Shown one piece after another: positions 1 to 9,358 of a DNA stretch of 64,000 nt. How positions within the stretch are numbered: position 1 is the first letter of the stretch; every line of letters starts with the position of its first letter. Source of the DNA: Leptothrix cholodnii SP-6 (GTDB lineage: Bacteria > Pseudomonadota > Gammaproteobacteria > Burkholderiales > Burkholderiaceae_C); assembly GCF_000019785.1 (NCBI RefSeq), contig NC_010524.1, positions 1,612,001 to 1,676,000 on the forward strand, in the 5' to 3' direction. The translations under genes were made by a program, and so were the position numbers. Under the pieces are notes generated by a model. That model saw only the letters and a list, made by a program, of their open reading frames with translations. It did not search any database and was not told the origin of the DNA.

Positions 1-416
1 GTTTTGCCAGCGTGGCGCAGCGTGGCACACAACACGGCGACGAGCTCACCCCGGCCGGCTTCGCCAGCAACAACGCCGGCGGTGTGCTGGGCGGCATCAG
101 CACCGGCCAGGATCTGGTGGTGTCGATCGCGATCAAGCCGACCAGCTCGATCCGCAGTCCCAAGGCCTCGATCGACCGCGCCGGCGCGCCGACCGTGGTC
201 GAGACGCTCGGCCGCCACGACCCCTGCGTGGGCATCCGCGCCACGCCGATCGCCGAGGCGATGCTGGCGCTGGTGGTGATGGACCACGCGCTGCGCCAGC
301 GCGCCCAGTGCGGCGACGTGCAGCTGCCGATCCCGCCACTGGCCGCTCAGGCGCCCCGCACCGAGACAGCCCCGGCCACGCCGCCGCTCGACGCCGGCGA
401 CGACATCGAGGCCTGA
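1..416 (+). CDS. aroC: Chorismate synthase, C-terminal part (5' end outside window)
   Basis: Chorismate synthase converts 5-enolpyruvylshikimate-3-phosphate to chorismate with reduced FMN, the last common step of aromatic amino acid synthesis in the cytoplasm. The frame is open from the window edge and ends in TGA at 414-416. The visible part carries the family's C-terminal signatures: [10 protein letters not shown], the glycine-rich [16 protein letters not shown], the basic/serine stretch IKPTSSI, and [18 protein letters not shown]. The last ~35 residues are Pro/Ala/Thr-rich and look like a lineage-specific tail. The gene converges on cheB. Family assignment is certain; the N-terminal two-thirds lies upstream of the window. 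Confidence 0.96.
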   Translation, partial: FASVAQRGTQHGDELTPAGFASNNAGGVLGGISTGQDLVVSIAIKPTSSIRSPKASIDRAGAPTVVETLGRHDPCVGIRATPIAEAMLALVVMDHALRQRAQCGDVQLPIPPLAAQAPRTETAPATPPLDAGDDIEA

Positions 417-434
417 GCCCGGCCGCAGCCGGGC
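417..434. terminator. GC-rich hairpin between convergent aroC and cheB
   Basis: A 7-bp perfect inverted repeat (GCCCGGC / GCCGGGC) with a 4-nt loop lies in the 22-bp gap between two convergent stop codons. There is no T tract on either strand. It could act as a shared transcript end, but termination is inferred from position only. Confidence 0.35.
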
Positions 435-438
435 CGCG

Positions 439-1551
439 TCAGGCGGCCTTGCGCTGTGCGGCCTGCACCAGCCAGCCGGCGATCTCGTCCAGTCCCAGCA
501 CGGTTTCGGCGGCGCCCAGGCGCAGCGCCTCCTTGGGCATGCCGTAGACGATCGAGCTGGCCTCGTCCTGCGCTGCGGTGATGGCACCGGCGTCGCGCAT
601 CTCGCGCAGGCCGCGGCAGCCGTCGTCGCCCATGCCGGTCATGATCAGGCCGACCGCATTGCGCCCGGCACATTGCGCCACCGAACGGAACAGCACGTCC
701 ACCGACGGCCGGTGGTGGTTGATCAGCGGCCCGTCCATCACCTCGGCCACGTACTGCGCGCCGTTGCGCTTGAGGCGCAGGTGGCGCCCGCCCGGGGCGA
801 TCAGCACCCGGCCGTTGATGACGCGGTCGCCGTTGCGTGCCTCCACCACCTCGACCTCGCAGATGCGGTCGAGCCGGGCGGCGAACTGGGCGGTGAACTT
901 CTCCGGCATGTGCTGCACCACCACCATGCCCGGCAGGGTGCGCGGCAGAAAGGGCAGCACCCGTTCGAGCGATTGCACCCCGCCTGTCGACAGGCCCAGC
1001 GCGATGACGCGGTCGGTGGTCAGGGCCATCGCATCGCTGCGCGGGCGAGCCGCTGCCGCGCCGCTGCCACCCGCCGATGCCGCACCGCTCGTCGCCGCCC
1101 GTGCCGCACGGGCGACCGTGACCGCCTTGCTGCCCGCCATCACTGCGCCCAGGTTGGCGCCGGCGGCGGCCCGCACCGCCTCGACCAGGCCGTTCGAGCC
1201 GTCTTCCAGGAACGCCCGCAGGCCCAGCCTGGGCTTGGTGACGAAGCTCACCGCACCGGCGGCCAGCGCCTGCAGCGTGGTCTCGCAGCCGGCTTCGGTG
1301 AGCGTCGAGCACATCACCACCGGCGTCGGCCGCTCGGCCATCAGCTGGCGCAGGAAACTGATGCCGTCCATGCGCGGCATCTCGACATCGAGCACCAGCA
1401 CGTCGGGCCAGCGCGCGCGCATCTTGGGCAGCGCGAACAGCGGGTCGGCGGCGGTGGCGATCACCTCGATGCCCGCGGCTGTCAGCAGATCCGACAGGTG
1501 CTTGCGCACCACCGCCGAGTCGTCGACGATCATCACCCGGATGGCGGCCAT
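439..1551 (-). CDS. cheB: Chemotaxis response regulator, protein-glutamate methylesterase/deamidase CheB
   Basis: CheB removes methyl groups from receptor glutamates and gives the negative adaptation arm when phosphorylated by CheA. At 370 aa it has the usual two-domain form. An N-terminal receiver (about 4-125) carries the phospho-acceptor Asp55 in [13 protein letters not shown] Gly/Ala-rich linker (about 130-175) follows, then the methylesterase domain with catalytic Ser188 (GLSTGG), His214 ([13 protein letters not shown]) and Asp309/310 (MTGMGDDG). The ATG at 1551 follows a GGGAGAAG ribosome site. It is the last gene of the minus-strand che operon, 42 nt after cheD. Confidence 0.97.
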   Translation of the reverse strand: MAAIRVMIVDDSAVVRKHLSDLLTAAGIEVIATAADPLFALPKMRARWPDVLVLDVEMPRMDGISFLRQLMAERPTPVVMCSTLTEAGCETTLQALAAGAVSFVTKPRLGLRAFLEDGSNGLVEAVRAAAGANLGAVMAGSKAVTVARAARAATSGAASAGGSGAAAARPRSDAMALTTDRVIALGLSTGGVQSLERVLPFLPRTLPGMVVVQHMPEKFTAQFAARLDRICEVEVVEARNGDRVINGRVLIAPGGRHLRLKRNGAQYVAEVMDGPLINHHRPSVDVLFRSVAQCAGRNAVGLIMTGMGDDGCRGLREMRDAGAITAAQDEASSIVYGMPKEALRLGAAETVLGLDEIAGWLVQAAQRKAA

Positions 1552-1593
1552 GTTTCTTCTCCCTGTTGTCGTTCTGGCGGGGCGGCGGGGTGG

Positions 1594-2163
1594 TCAGCGC
1601 TCGGAGCGGCGCATCTGCACTTCACCGGTCTTCATGTTCAGGCGCACGGTGCGCGGCACGTTGTCGCCGACGTCGACACCCATCAGCTGGAAGCCGTGGC
1701 GGTCGACCAGCGACCAGCCGATCTCGATGTTGCGCACGCCGACGTTGGGCTTGTGCGCGAGGTGGCCGGGCAGGGTGTCGGCGCCGCCGTAGAGGTGGGC
1801 CTCGTAGTCGTGGCAATGGGTGCCCATGTGGTGCACCGCCTCGACCAGCAGCTCGATCGCGTCGGTGCCGTAGCGGCCGTCGCGCGGCAGGCCGGCGCCG
1901 CCGTTGCGCTCGGGCAGCAGGTAGTGGCACATGCCGCCGATGCGCCGCTTCGGATGCCACAGCGTGACGGCCACGCACGAGCCCAGCAGCGTGCGCACGG
2001 CGCTGGGCTGGTTGCCGAAGTAGAGCTGTCCGGGCATCAGCAGCAGGTCGTGCCCGGGCGGTGCCTTGGCCACCACGCCGGCCGGCAGGTCAGCCGCCGT
2101 GTGTGTAGACGGCAGGCGCGACGGAGCGAACCGGGAGTTCGAGGTTGGCGAGCGATTCAGCAT
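1594..2163 (-). CDS. cheD: Chemoreceptor glutamine deamidase CheD
   Basis: CheD deamidates receptor glutamines to glutamates so they can become methylation sites, and in some bacteria it interacts with CheC. The protein is 189 aa, normal for the family. The catalytic Cys lies in LLGSCVAVTLWHPKR and the partner His in GGMCHYLLP. The conserved GGA and NIGxRN-like segments read GGADTLPG and NVGVRNIEIG. The chosen start overlaps the end of cheR by 74 nt. This is unusually long, so the real start could be further inside, although the N-terminal ~30 residues are open and uninterrupted. No CheC is present nearby. Confidence 0.93.
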   Translation of the reverse strand: MLNRSPTSNSRFAPSRLPSTHTAADLPAGVVAKAPPGHDLLLMPGQLYFGNQPSAVRTLLGSCVAVTLWHPKRRIGGMCHYLLPERNGGAGLPRDGRYGTDAIELLVEAVHHMGTHCHDYEAHLYGGADTLPGHLAHKPNVGVRNIEIGWSLVDRHGFQLMGVDVGDNVPRTVRLNMKTGEVQMRRSER

Positions 2164-2890
2164 GGCCGGTGTAGAGAAGCCCGTCGGGCTTGAGGTGGGC
2201 GAGCACGCGTCGCACGATCCTGGCCTTGCCGGGCGGGTCGAAATAGATCAGCACGTTGCGCAGGAAGATGATGTCGAACTGCCCCAGGTCGCGCGGCATC
2301 TCCTGCATCAGGTTGGCGCAGCGGAAGCTCACGCGCTCGCGCAGGGCGCGCTGGATCAGCAGCTGGCCGGCGTAGTCGCCCTCGCCGCGCAGGCAGTAGC
2401 GCTTGAGCAGTGCCTGCGGCAGGTTGCGCGCCCGCTCCATCGGGTAGAGCGCGCGCTGGGCCTGCTGCACCACCGCGGTCGACAGGTCGGTGCCGATCAC
2501 CGACCAGTCGCGCCGCCCGAGTTCCTCGGCCAGCAGCATGGCGATGCTGAAGGCCTCCTCACCCGACGAGCTCGCCGCGCTCCAGACCCGCAGCGGCCCG
2601 TCCGGCGGCTGGTCGCGCAGCAGTTGCCGCAGGTGATCGAAGTGCTCCGGCTCGCGGAAGAAATAGGTCTCGTTGGTGGTCAGCTTGTCGACCACCCGCG
2701 TCAGCTCCTTCGGGTCGGCGGCTTCGAGCAGCGCGTGCACGTAGTCGTCGAGCCGGGCGTGGCCGGCGTCCTGCGCCATGCGTTGCAGCCGGCCTTCGAC
2801 CAGCGGCTTCTTGGCGGGGCTCAGGCGGATGCCCGAGACCCGCGCGAACATCGCCGTGACGGCCTCGAACGATGCGGTCGACAGCGTCAT
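2090..2890 (-). CDS. cheR: Chemotaxis protein-glutamate O-methyltransferase CheR
   Basis: CheR methylates receptor glutamates with S-adenosylmethionine. I start it at 2890 (MTLSTASFEAV), where its ATG overlaps the cheW stop as ATGA, giving 266 aa. The longer upstream frame only shadows cheW. The helical N-terminal CheR domain contains VDKLTTNETYFFREPEHF. The SAM-binding region shows VWSAASSSGEEAFSIAML, and motif VI appears as DIIFLRNVLIYFD. There is no C-terminal TPR extension. Translational coupling to cheW on one side and overlap with cheD on the other indicate a single transcript. Confidence 0.96.
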   Translation of the reverse strand: MTLSTASFEAVTAMFARVSGIRLSPAKKPLVEGRLQRMAQDAGHARLDDYVHALLEAADPKELTRVVDKLTTNETYFFREPEHFDHLRQLLRDQPPDGPLRVWSAASSSGEEAFSIAMLLAEELGRRDWSVIGTDLSTAVVQQAQRALYPMERARNLPQALLKRYCLRGEGDYAGQLLIQRALRERVSFRCANLMQEMPRDLGQFDIIFLRNVLIYFDPPGKARIVRRVLAHLKPDGLLYTGHAESLANLELPVRSVAPAVYTHGG

Positions 2891-3438
2891 TGCAGCACCC
2901 GTCCGATGCGGGCGTGGCTGGCGATCTCGTGGCTCAGCGCGTCCTCGTCGAGCACCCGCTCGAGCGCCAGCACCGGCACGATCTCGCCGCGCAGGCGTGC
3001 CATGCCTTCGAGGAAATCGACGCGGATCTCGGTGCCCAGCGGCGGTGCCAGCTCCAGCCCGGCGGCGGGCACGTCGGCCACCTCGTGCACCGCATCGACC
3101 AGCAGGCCGAGCGTCTGCGACGCGCGGTCGGCGTGGCCGATCACCTCGACGATCACGACGCAGCTGCGCCGCTGCAGCGTGGCCTCGCACAGGCCCAGCC
3201 GTGCACCGAGGTCGATCACCGGCACGACGGCGCCGCGCAGGTTCATCACGCCGCGCACGAACGGCGGCATCAGCGGCAGCGCGGTCAGCTGGCTGACCTT
3301 GAGGATCTCGCGCACCCGGTCGATGCCGATCGCATAACGGTGTTCGCCCATGGCCAGGCGCAGCACCTGTCGCGCCACCGCGGGCGCAGCGTCGACAGGA
3401 GGCAGGGTGTAGGCGGTTTCCGGATTCTGGATTTGCAT
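2887..3438 (-). CDS. cheW: Chemotaxis coupling protein CheW
   Basis: CheW links receptors to CheA in the signalling array. The 183-aa protein is one CheW domain from about residue 22, with typical segments YAIGIDRVREILK, LPPFVRGVMNLRG (here LMPPFVRGVMNLRG) and VIDLGARLG. The C-terminal half contains LGLLVDAVHEVADV and MARLRGEIVPVLALERVL. The first ~20 residues are a short polar lead. It sits 21 nt downstream of the first large receptor and is coupled to cheR by an ATGA overlap. It is the only free-standing CheW in the window, although CheA carries its own CheW-like domain. Confidence 0.96.
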   Translation of the reverse strand: MQIQNPETAYTLPPVDAAPAVARQVLRLAMGEHRYAIGIDRVREILKVSQLTALPLMPPFVRGVMNLRGAVVPVIDLGARLGLCEATLQRRSCVVIVEVIGHADRASQTLGLLVDAVHEVADVPAAGLELAPPLGTEIRVDFLEGMARLRGEIVPVLALERVLDEDALSHEIASHARIGRVLQ

Positions 3439-3459
3439 GCTGGATCCTGTGCGGGTGCT

Positions 3460-6132
3460 TCAGAAGCGGCCTGCGTCGACCACATCGGCCCACGCACCCG
3501 AGCCTTGCCGGGCCTTGTGGGTCGCAGCCGGGCGCGTGTTGGCGCGAGGTGCCGTGACGGGCGCTCTGGCTGGCGTGCGGGGGTTCATGTGCGGTTGCGG
3601 CTCGAGCGTGCGGACACCGGGGTTGCCGGCTGCCCGGCGGTTGCCGGTGATGACCACGTCGTCATTCTGCAATTGGAAGAACGCCATCAATTCCTGCAAT
3701 TGGGTGGCTTGTGCCGACAGTTCTTCCGACGTGGCCGACAACTGCTCGGCCGCCGAAGCGTTCTGCTGCGTCGAGCCGTTGACATGCTCCATCGCCTGGT
3801 TGATCTGAGTGACGCTGCCCGACTGCTCGCCCGAGGCGGCGGCGATCTCCTGCACCAGCTCGCTGGTCTTGTTGATCGAGGGCACCATCTGTCCGAGCAG
3901 CGAGCCGGCCTTCTCGGCCATCTTCACGCTCGAACCGGCGAGCTGGCCGATCTCCTGCGCGGCCACCTGGCTGCGCTCGGCGAGCTTGCGCACCTCGGCG
4001 GCGACCACCGCGAAGCCCTTGCCGTGGTCGCCCGCACGGGCGGCCTCGATGGCGGCGTTGAGCGCCAGCAGATTGGTCTGGTAGGCGATGTCGTCGATGA
4101 TCGAGATGCGCGTGGCGATCGCCTTCATCGCCTCGACCGTCTGCGCCACCGCGGCGCCACCGTCGGTGGCCTCGCGGGCGGCCTGGGTGGCCATGCCGTC
4201 GGTCATGTGGGCGTTGTCGGCGTTCTGCTTGACCGAGGCGGCCATCTCCTGCAGCGAGGCGCTGGTCTGCTCGATGCTGGCGGCCTGCTCGGAGGCGGCC
4301 TGCGACAGCGACTGCGAGGTGCTCGAGACCTGGTTGGCCGCCGATGTCAGCGACGCGGCGGCCGAGTTGACCTGCGAGATGGTCGACACCAGCTGCGCGC
4401 TCATCTGGTTGAGATCGCCCTGCAGGCGCTCGAAGATGCCCTCGAAATCGCCCTCGACGCTGCGGCTGAGGTCGCCGTCGGAGATGCGTGCCAGCGCGGC
4501 GCTGAAGGTGTCGAGGTTGCGCTCGGTGCTGCCCACCAGGTCGTTGATGCCGCTGCCCAGCAGCTTGAAGAAGCCGCTGGCCTCGGCCATGTCCAGGCGC
4601 TGGCTGAAGTCGCCGCGCGCGGCGCTCTGCACCACCGCCGTGACCGCTTCTTCGAGCCGGGTTTCTTCGGTGCGGTCCTGCCACTCCAGCACCGCGCCGG
4701 AACGCCGGCCCTGGTGGTCGTGGATCGGGCTGGCCACCAGGCTGATGGTGCGTTCGCCGAACTTCCACTGCGAACGATGCGGGTCCTGCAGCGACTCGAC
4801 CAGCTTGCGCTGGTGTGCCGGATTCTTGTGGAAGATGTCGAAGTTCGCGCCCACCACCTTCGATGCATCGAAGTTCGGCAGCACGGTGCGCAGATCGGCC
4901 TCGATGCGGCCGAGCAGGGCGGTGACCGACTGGTTGGCGTAGCGGATCACGTTGTCCGAATCGGCGATCAGCACCGCGCTGGGCACGCCGTCGAGCGCCA
5001 GGCGGATGCGCAGGTTCTCGGCGGCGGCGTCGGCGGCTTCGCGCAGGCGGGCGCGGGTCTGTTCGAGCGTCTCTTTGATGAAGGCCTTCTTGCCCGGCAG
5101 GCACGGCACCTCGCCGCTGAAATCGCCGCCGGCAAACTGCGCCACGAAACGCATCGCCATCTTCTTGGTCTCGATGTGGTTGCGCACCATCGTGTTGACG
5201 CCCTCGGCCATCGCGCGGTACTCGCCGGCAAAGCGGTCGGACGGGATCGTCGCGTCGATGTCGCCGCGTTCGTGTTCGGCCGACATCGTGTTGACCTCGG
5301 TGATGAAGCCGCGCACGGTGCTGCGCATCTGCTCGACCGACTGCGCCAGCCGGGCCAGTTCATCGCGGCCATCGAGCTGCAGCGGCGCATCGAGCCGGCC
5401 CGCCGCGATATCGGCGGAGGCCTTCTGCACGCGGTGCAGCGGGCGCGTGATGCTGCGCGCGATCAGCCAGCTCAGCAGGCCGGTGCCCAGCGCGACTGCC
5501 ACGCACAGCGCCAGCGACAGGTGGGTCATCGACTCGACCATCTGGCCGACCTGGGTGGTCTCGGCTTGCAGCAGGCCCGCTTCGACGCCGATGAAGGCCT
5601 CCATGCTCGCCTGCAGGTCGGCGCTGGCCTTGTCGAACTGCGGCATCAGCGCGTTGCCTTCGGCCGGGCCACCCTTGACGTAGGCCCGCGCCATCGCCAC
5701 GCCGGTGTCGTAGTAGGTGTCGAAATGCGCGCGCACCCGGTCGAGCGCGGCGAGCTGTTCGCCAGCCTCGCGCGCCTTCAGCGCGGTGCGGAAACGCTCC
5801 GTGCCGGCGACGAAGGCGTCCTTGTGCCTGGCGGCTTGGGTGAAGCCGTCGTCCAGGCCGTCCTCGCCGCGGGTGGCCGACACGTCCGACAGGAACTGCT
5901 GCACCTGCACCACGTCGCGCTGCATGTCCTTGCCGAGCAGGGCGAACTCCACCGCGGCCGGCACGGCCACCTGCGCGTGCTGGCGCAGGTTGGCGAGCGT
6001 GAACGAGAGCCACGCTGCGAAGGCCGCGATCATCAGCACCGGCAGTGCGGCACCCACGAAGAGCTTCCAGGTGATCGACAGGCGTCGGCTCAGGGCCGCG
6101 GGGCCGGAGGGCAGGGGGGAATGGGTTGTCAT
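3460..6132 (-). CDS. Methyl-accepting chemotaxis protein with HAMP, PAS and second HAMP-like region (receptor 1)
   Basis: A transmembrane chemoreceptor of 890 aa. TM1 is about residues 23-45, followed by a ~155-residue helical periplasmic sensor and TM2 about 203-225. Next come a HAMP domain ([25 protein letters not shown]), a second HAMP-like stretch ([15 protein letters not shown]), a PAS-like domain about 370-480, a further HAMP-like unit ([15 protein letters not shown], about 507), and the signalling hairpin about 577-814 with the conserved tip ([26 protein letters not shown]). The tail ends [14 protein letters not shown]. The signalling half is almost identical in DNA to the next receptor (see repeat). 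The ligand cannot be predicted. A PAS domain inside a transmembrane receptor suggests it also reads a cytoplasmic cue. Confidence 0.93.
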   Translation of the reverse strand: MTTHSPLPSGPAALSRRLSITWKLFVGAALPVLMIAAFAAWLSFTLANLRQHAQVAVPAAVEFALLGKDMQRDVVQVQQFLSDVSATRGEDGLDDGFTQAARHKDAFVAGTERFRTALKAREAGEQLAALDRVRAHFDTYYDTGVAMARAYVKGGPAEGNALMPQFDKASADLQASMEAFIGVEAGLLQAETTQVGQMVESMTHLSLALCVAVALGTGLLSWLIARSITRPLHRVQKASADIAAGRLDAPLQLDGRDELARLAQSVEQMRSTVRGFITEVNTMSAEHERGDIDATIPSDRFAGEYRAMAEGVNTMVRNHIETKKMAMRFVAQFAGGDFSGEVPCLPGKKAFIKETLEQTRARLREAADAAAENLRIRLALDGVPSAVLIADSDNVIRYANQSVTALLGRIEADLRTVLPNFDASKVVGANFDIFHKNPAHQRKLVESLQDPHRSQWKFGERTISLVASPIHDHQGRRSGAVLEWQDRTEETRLEEAVTAVVQSAARGDFSQRLDMAEASGFFKLLGSGINDLVGSTERNLDTFSAALARISDGDLSRSVEGDFEGIFERLQGDLNQMSAQLVSTISQVNSAAASLTSAANQVSSTSQSLSQAASEQAASIEQTSASLQEMAASVKQNADNAHMTDGMATQAAREATDGGAAVAQTVEAMKAIATRISIIDDIAYQTNLLALNAAIEAARAGDHGKGFAVVAAEVRKLAERSQVAAQEIGQLAGSSVKMAEKAGSLLGQMVPSINKTSELVQEIAAASGEQSGSVTQINQAMEHVNGSTQQNASAAEQLSATSEELSAQATQLQELMAFFQLQNDDVVITGNRRAAGNPGVRTLEPQPHMNPRTPARAPVTAPRANTRPAATHKARQGSGAWADVVDAGRF
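3747..4636 (-). repeat. Copy A of an ~890-bp near-identical segment shared with receptor 2
   Basis: Aligned by eye with 6503-7392 at a fixed offset of 2756 bp. I count six base differences over about 890 bp, while the flanks diverge at once on both sides. The segment encodes the HAMP-like GDFSQRLDM unit and almost the whole cytoplasmic signalling hairpin. It looks like a recent duplication or gene conversion between neighbouring receptor genes. Confidence 0.9.
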
Positions 6133-6209
6133 GCTGTTCTCGTGAGGCGGCCGGTGTGCGGTTGCGCAGGAGGGGTGTGGCTGTCGTGCGTCGCGCAGAC
6201 CCGCGTCGA

Positions 6210-9200
6210 TCAGAAGTTGGTGAAGCAGGCTTCGTCGACCACGTCAGCCCAGGAGCCCGAGCCGTTGCCGGTCTTGGCGCGCGGGTGCGAGGTCACGCTC
6301 TTGCGCGCCGGGCTGGCCGTGCTGCGATGGGGCGCGAGGTGGCCGCTGCTCGATGCCCGCGGGCTCTTGGCGACGGCCGGCTTGTTGGCCCGAATCGGCA
6401 TCGGCGGTGGGGCCGATTCGCCCTGCAGCTGGAAGAACGCCATCAGCTCCTGCAGCTGCGTGGCCTGCGCCGACAGTTCCTCGGCGGTGGCCGAGAGTTC
6501 TTCGGCCGCCGAAGCGTTCTGCTGCGTCGAGCCGTTGACATGCTCCATCGCCTGGTTGATCTGAGTGACGCTGCCCGACTGCTCGCCCGAGGCGGCGGCG
6601 ATCTCCTGCACCAGCTCGCTGGTCTTGTTGATCGAGGGCACCATCTGTCCGAGCAGCGAGCCGGCCTTCTCGGCCATCCTCACGCTCGAACCGGCGAGCT
6701 GGCCGATCTCCTGGGCGGCCACCTGGCTGCGCTCGGCGAGCTTGCGCACCTCGGCGGCGACCACCGCGAAGCCCTTGCCGTGGTCGCCCGCACGGGCGGC
6801 CTCGATGGCGGCGTTGAGCGCCAGCAGATTGGTCTGGTAGGCGATGTCGTCGATGATCGAGATGCGCGTGGCGATCGCCTTCATCGCCTCGACCGTCTGC
6901 GCCACCGCGGCGCCACCGTCGGTGGCCTCGCGGGCGGCCTGGGTGGCCATGCCGTCGGTCATGTGGGCGTTGTCGGCGTTCTGCTTGACCGAGGCGGCCA
7001 TCTCCTGCAGCGAGGCGCTGGTCTGCTCGATGCTGGCGGCCTGCTCGGAGGCGGCCTGCGACAGCGACTGCGAGGTGCTCGAGACCTGGTTGGCCGCCGA
7101 GGTCAGCGACGCGGCGGCCGAGTTGACCTGCGAGATGGTCGACACCAGCTGCGCGCTCATCTGGTTGAGGTCGCCCTGCAGGCGCTCGAAGATGCCCTCG
7201 AAATCGCCCTCGACGCTGCGGCTGAGGTCGCCGTCGGAGATGCGCGCCAGCGCGGCGCTGAAGGTGTCGAGGTTGCGCTCGGTGCTGCCCACCAGGTCGT
7301 TGATGCCGCTGCCCAGCAGCTTGAAGAAGCCGCTGGCCTCGGCCATGTCCAGGCGCTGGCTGAAGTCGCCGCGCGCGGCGTTCTGCACCACGCCGGTGAT
7401 CGCCTGTTCGAGGCTGACTTCTTCGGTGCGATCGAGCAGCTCGATCACCACCCCGGTGCGCACGCCGGCCTGGTTGTCGATCGGGCTGGCGGTGAGCGCG
7501 AGCGTGCGGCTGCCGGCGAGGGACTCGCTGCGCACCGGGCTGCGCAGGCTGTGCATCAGGTTGACGGGCAGGCCCAGCGGGCGGGTGAGCTGTTCGACCG
7601 GGCTGCCGATCACGCGCGCGGCGCTGAAGTTCGGCACCACGCGGGCGATCGCGTCCTCATGGCGGCTGAACAGGGCCTGGGCCGCCCGGTTGGCGTAGCG
7701 CGTGGCGCCTTCGCCGTCGGCGATCAGCACGGCGCTGGGCACGCCGTCGAGTGCCATGCGGATGCGCAGGTTCTCGGCGGCGGCCACGGCCGCTTCGCGC
7801 AGGCGGGCGCGCACCGGCTCGATGGCGTCGTTGACGAAGCGCTTCTTGCCGGGGAAGGTTTCCAGCGGCGCGTCGAAGTGGCCTTCGCCGAAGGCCTGCA
7901 CCACCGTCAGCGCCTTCTGCTGCGTCTGCAGGTGACCGGCCACCATCGTGTTGATGCCGTCGGCCATGCGGCTGTAGCCGCCGGCATAGCGCCGCGCATC
8001 GATGGTGGCGTCGATCTCGCCGCGGTCGTGTTCGGACGACATGTGGTTCATGTCGGCGGTGAGCTGCATCAGCGTGCCGCGCGCCTGCTCGAAGCGGGCG
8101 GCGATCTGAGCGAATTCGTCCTTGCCGGTGGCGTGCACCGGCTGGTCGAGTTCACCGGCGGCGATGCGGCCGGCGTCGGCCTGCAGCTGTCGCGCCGAGC
8201 GGCGGATCGAGCCGACGGCGGCGAGGTAGAGATAGAGCGCACCCAGCAGGCCCAGCGCCGACAGTCCCGCCATCGTGGCGCGTTGTCTTTCGACCCGGTC
8301 GACGCGAGCCTGCAGCTCGGCGGAGAACTGCGTGACCAGCGTGTCGTGGACCTCGAGCATCCGCTCCTGCACATCGGTGCCGCTGCTGAACAGGGCCAGC
8401 GGATCCTGCCGGGCCGGGCCGGCCACGGCCATCGCACGGATCTTGGCGCTGAAGTTTTCGACCGCGGCCATCCCTTCGGCCCAGCCTTGCGGGGCCTGCG
8501 CACCGCTGCCGACATAGGCGTCGACCGCGCGCTCCAGGGCGTGCCGGGTGAGGTTCAGCTCATGCTGCTGGGCTTCCAGCCGGCTGATGTCTTCGGGGGC
8601 CCAGTTGCCACGTCCGACGGCGTTGACGGCCGTGTCGCGCATCAGTGACAGCGACTCCAGGAACGGCGCCATGCGGTTGAAGGCCGCGTCCTGCAGGAAA
8701 TACGGCCCGGCGTCCGGTTCGAGCAGGATGCCCGACTTGTCGAGCACCTTGTAGGTCAGCGTGACGGCGTCGTTGCTGATGTCGTCGAACTGGCGGGCCA
8801 GTTCGACCGGGCTGCCCTGGGTGCCCGACTGCAGCACACGCTGCATCTTTTCGCGCGTGATCTTCCATTGCGGCGCCAGGTCGAAGGTGCTGTCCGCCGC
8901 CACCACCTGGTCGAGCTCGGCCATCTCGGCTTCGAGCTTGCCGCGGCTGTCGGCCAGCATCGAGTCGGCACCTTCCACGTTGGCGTGCACCAGTTGCACC
9001 ACCGCGCGGTAGGCGTGCAGGGGATCGACCAGGTCGGTCAGCGCATTGGCCAGCGGGGCCGTGGCGAGTTCACCGTGGGTGTAGGCCAGGTCGGCGTTGG
9101 CCTTGACGATCACGGTGCCCAGCATCGCCACCAGCGGTACCGTCAGCACGGTGGCCACCAGCGCGAACTTGGCGCCCAGCGTCATGCGCCGCAGCAGCGG

Positions 9201-9269
9201 CGCCACCGGGGCAAAGAGCCAGGGGCCGCGCTCGGCGGCGGCAACCTTGGGCTTGAAGGACTGTGTCAT
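6210..9269 (-). CDS. Methyl-accepting chemotaxis protein with HAMP and PAS (receptor 2)
   Basis: A 1019-aa transmembrane receptor. I start at 9269 ([10 protein letters not shown]); the frame stays open further upstream, but only as a shadow of receptor 3. TM1 is about residues 33-55, the periplasmic sensor spans about 56-330, and TM2 is about 333-355. HAMP and HAMP-like units, a PAS-like domain (about 503-620, [15 protein letters not shown]), the GDFSQRLDM unit and the signalling hairpin (about 706-943) follow. The tail ends [17 protein letters not shown], sharing GSG-WADVVD with receptor 1. The periplasmic domain is unrelated in sequence to that of receptor 1, so the two probably sense different stimuli through the same signalling module. 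Confidence 0.93.
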   Translation of the reverse strand: MTQSFKPKVAAAERGPWLFAPVAPLLRRMTLGAKFALVATVLTVPLVAMLGTVIVKANADLAYTHGELATAPLANALTDLVDPLHAYRAVVQLVHANVEGADSMLADSRGKLEAEMAELDQVVAADSTFDLAPQWKITREKMQRVLQSGTQGSPVELARQFDDISNDAVTLTYKVLDKSGILLEPDAGPYFLQDAAFNRMAPFLESLSLMRDTAVNAVGRGNWAPEDISRLEAQQHELNLTRHALERAVDAYVGSGAQAPQGWAEGMAAVENFSAKIRAMAVAGPARQDPLALFSSGTDVQERMLEVHDTLVTQFSAELQARVDRVERQRATMAGLSALGLLGALYLYLAAVGSIRRSARQLQADAGRIAAGELDQPVHATGKDEFAQIAARFEQARGTLMQLTADMNHMSSEHDRGEIDATIDARRYAGGYSRMADGINTMVAGHLQTQQKALTVVQAFGEGHFDAPLETFPGKKRFVNDAIEPVRARLREAAVAAAENLRIRMALDGVPSAVLIADGEGATRYANRAAQALFSRHEDAIARVVPNFSAARVIGSPVEQLTRPLGLPVNLMHSLRSPVRSESLAGSRTLALTASPIDNQAGVRTGVVIELLDRTEEVSLEQAITGVVQNAARGDFSQRLDMAEASGFFKLLGSGINDLVGSTERNLDTFSAALARISDGDLSRSVEGDFEGIFERLQGDLNQMSAQLVSTISQVNSAAASLTSAANQVSSTSQSLSQAASEQAASIEQTSASLQEMAASVKQNADNAHMTDGMATQAAREATDGGAAVAQTVEAMKAIATRISIIDDIAYQTNLLALNAAIEAARAGDHGKGFAVVAAEVRKLAERSQVAAQEIGQLAGSSVRMAEKAGSLLGQMVPSINKTSELVQEIAAASGEQSGSVTQINQAMEHVNGSTQQNASAAEELSATAEELSAQATQLQELMAFFQLQGESAPPPMPIRANKPAVAKSPRASSSGHLAPHRSTASPARKSVTSHPRAKTGNGSGSWADVVDEACFTNF
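6503..7392 (-). repeat. Copy B of the ~890-bp near-identical receptor signalling segment
   Basis: Partner of 3747-4636. Differences seen are single bases, mostly silent; one changes Lys to Arg in SSV(K/R)MAEKAG. A shorter stretch around 9737-9930 in receptor 3, covering only the hairpin tip, is also very similar to both. Confidence 0.9.
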
Positions 9270-9358
9270 GGGCGCTCCTGGGCGTCTGGCGGAATGGGGT
9301 GTCGCTGGGCCGGGCATCGAGGCGGCGGATCGGTGACTGCCTCGGTGTGCCTGTCGGC

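Noticed and set aside
2872..6564. Plus-strand open frame of over 1200 codons opposite the che operon
   Set aside because: Arg/His/Gly/Leu-rich shadow of receptor genes with no recognisable domain; the minus strand encodes full receptors.
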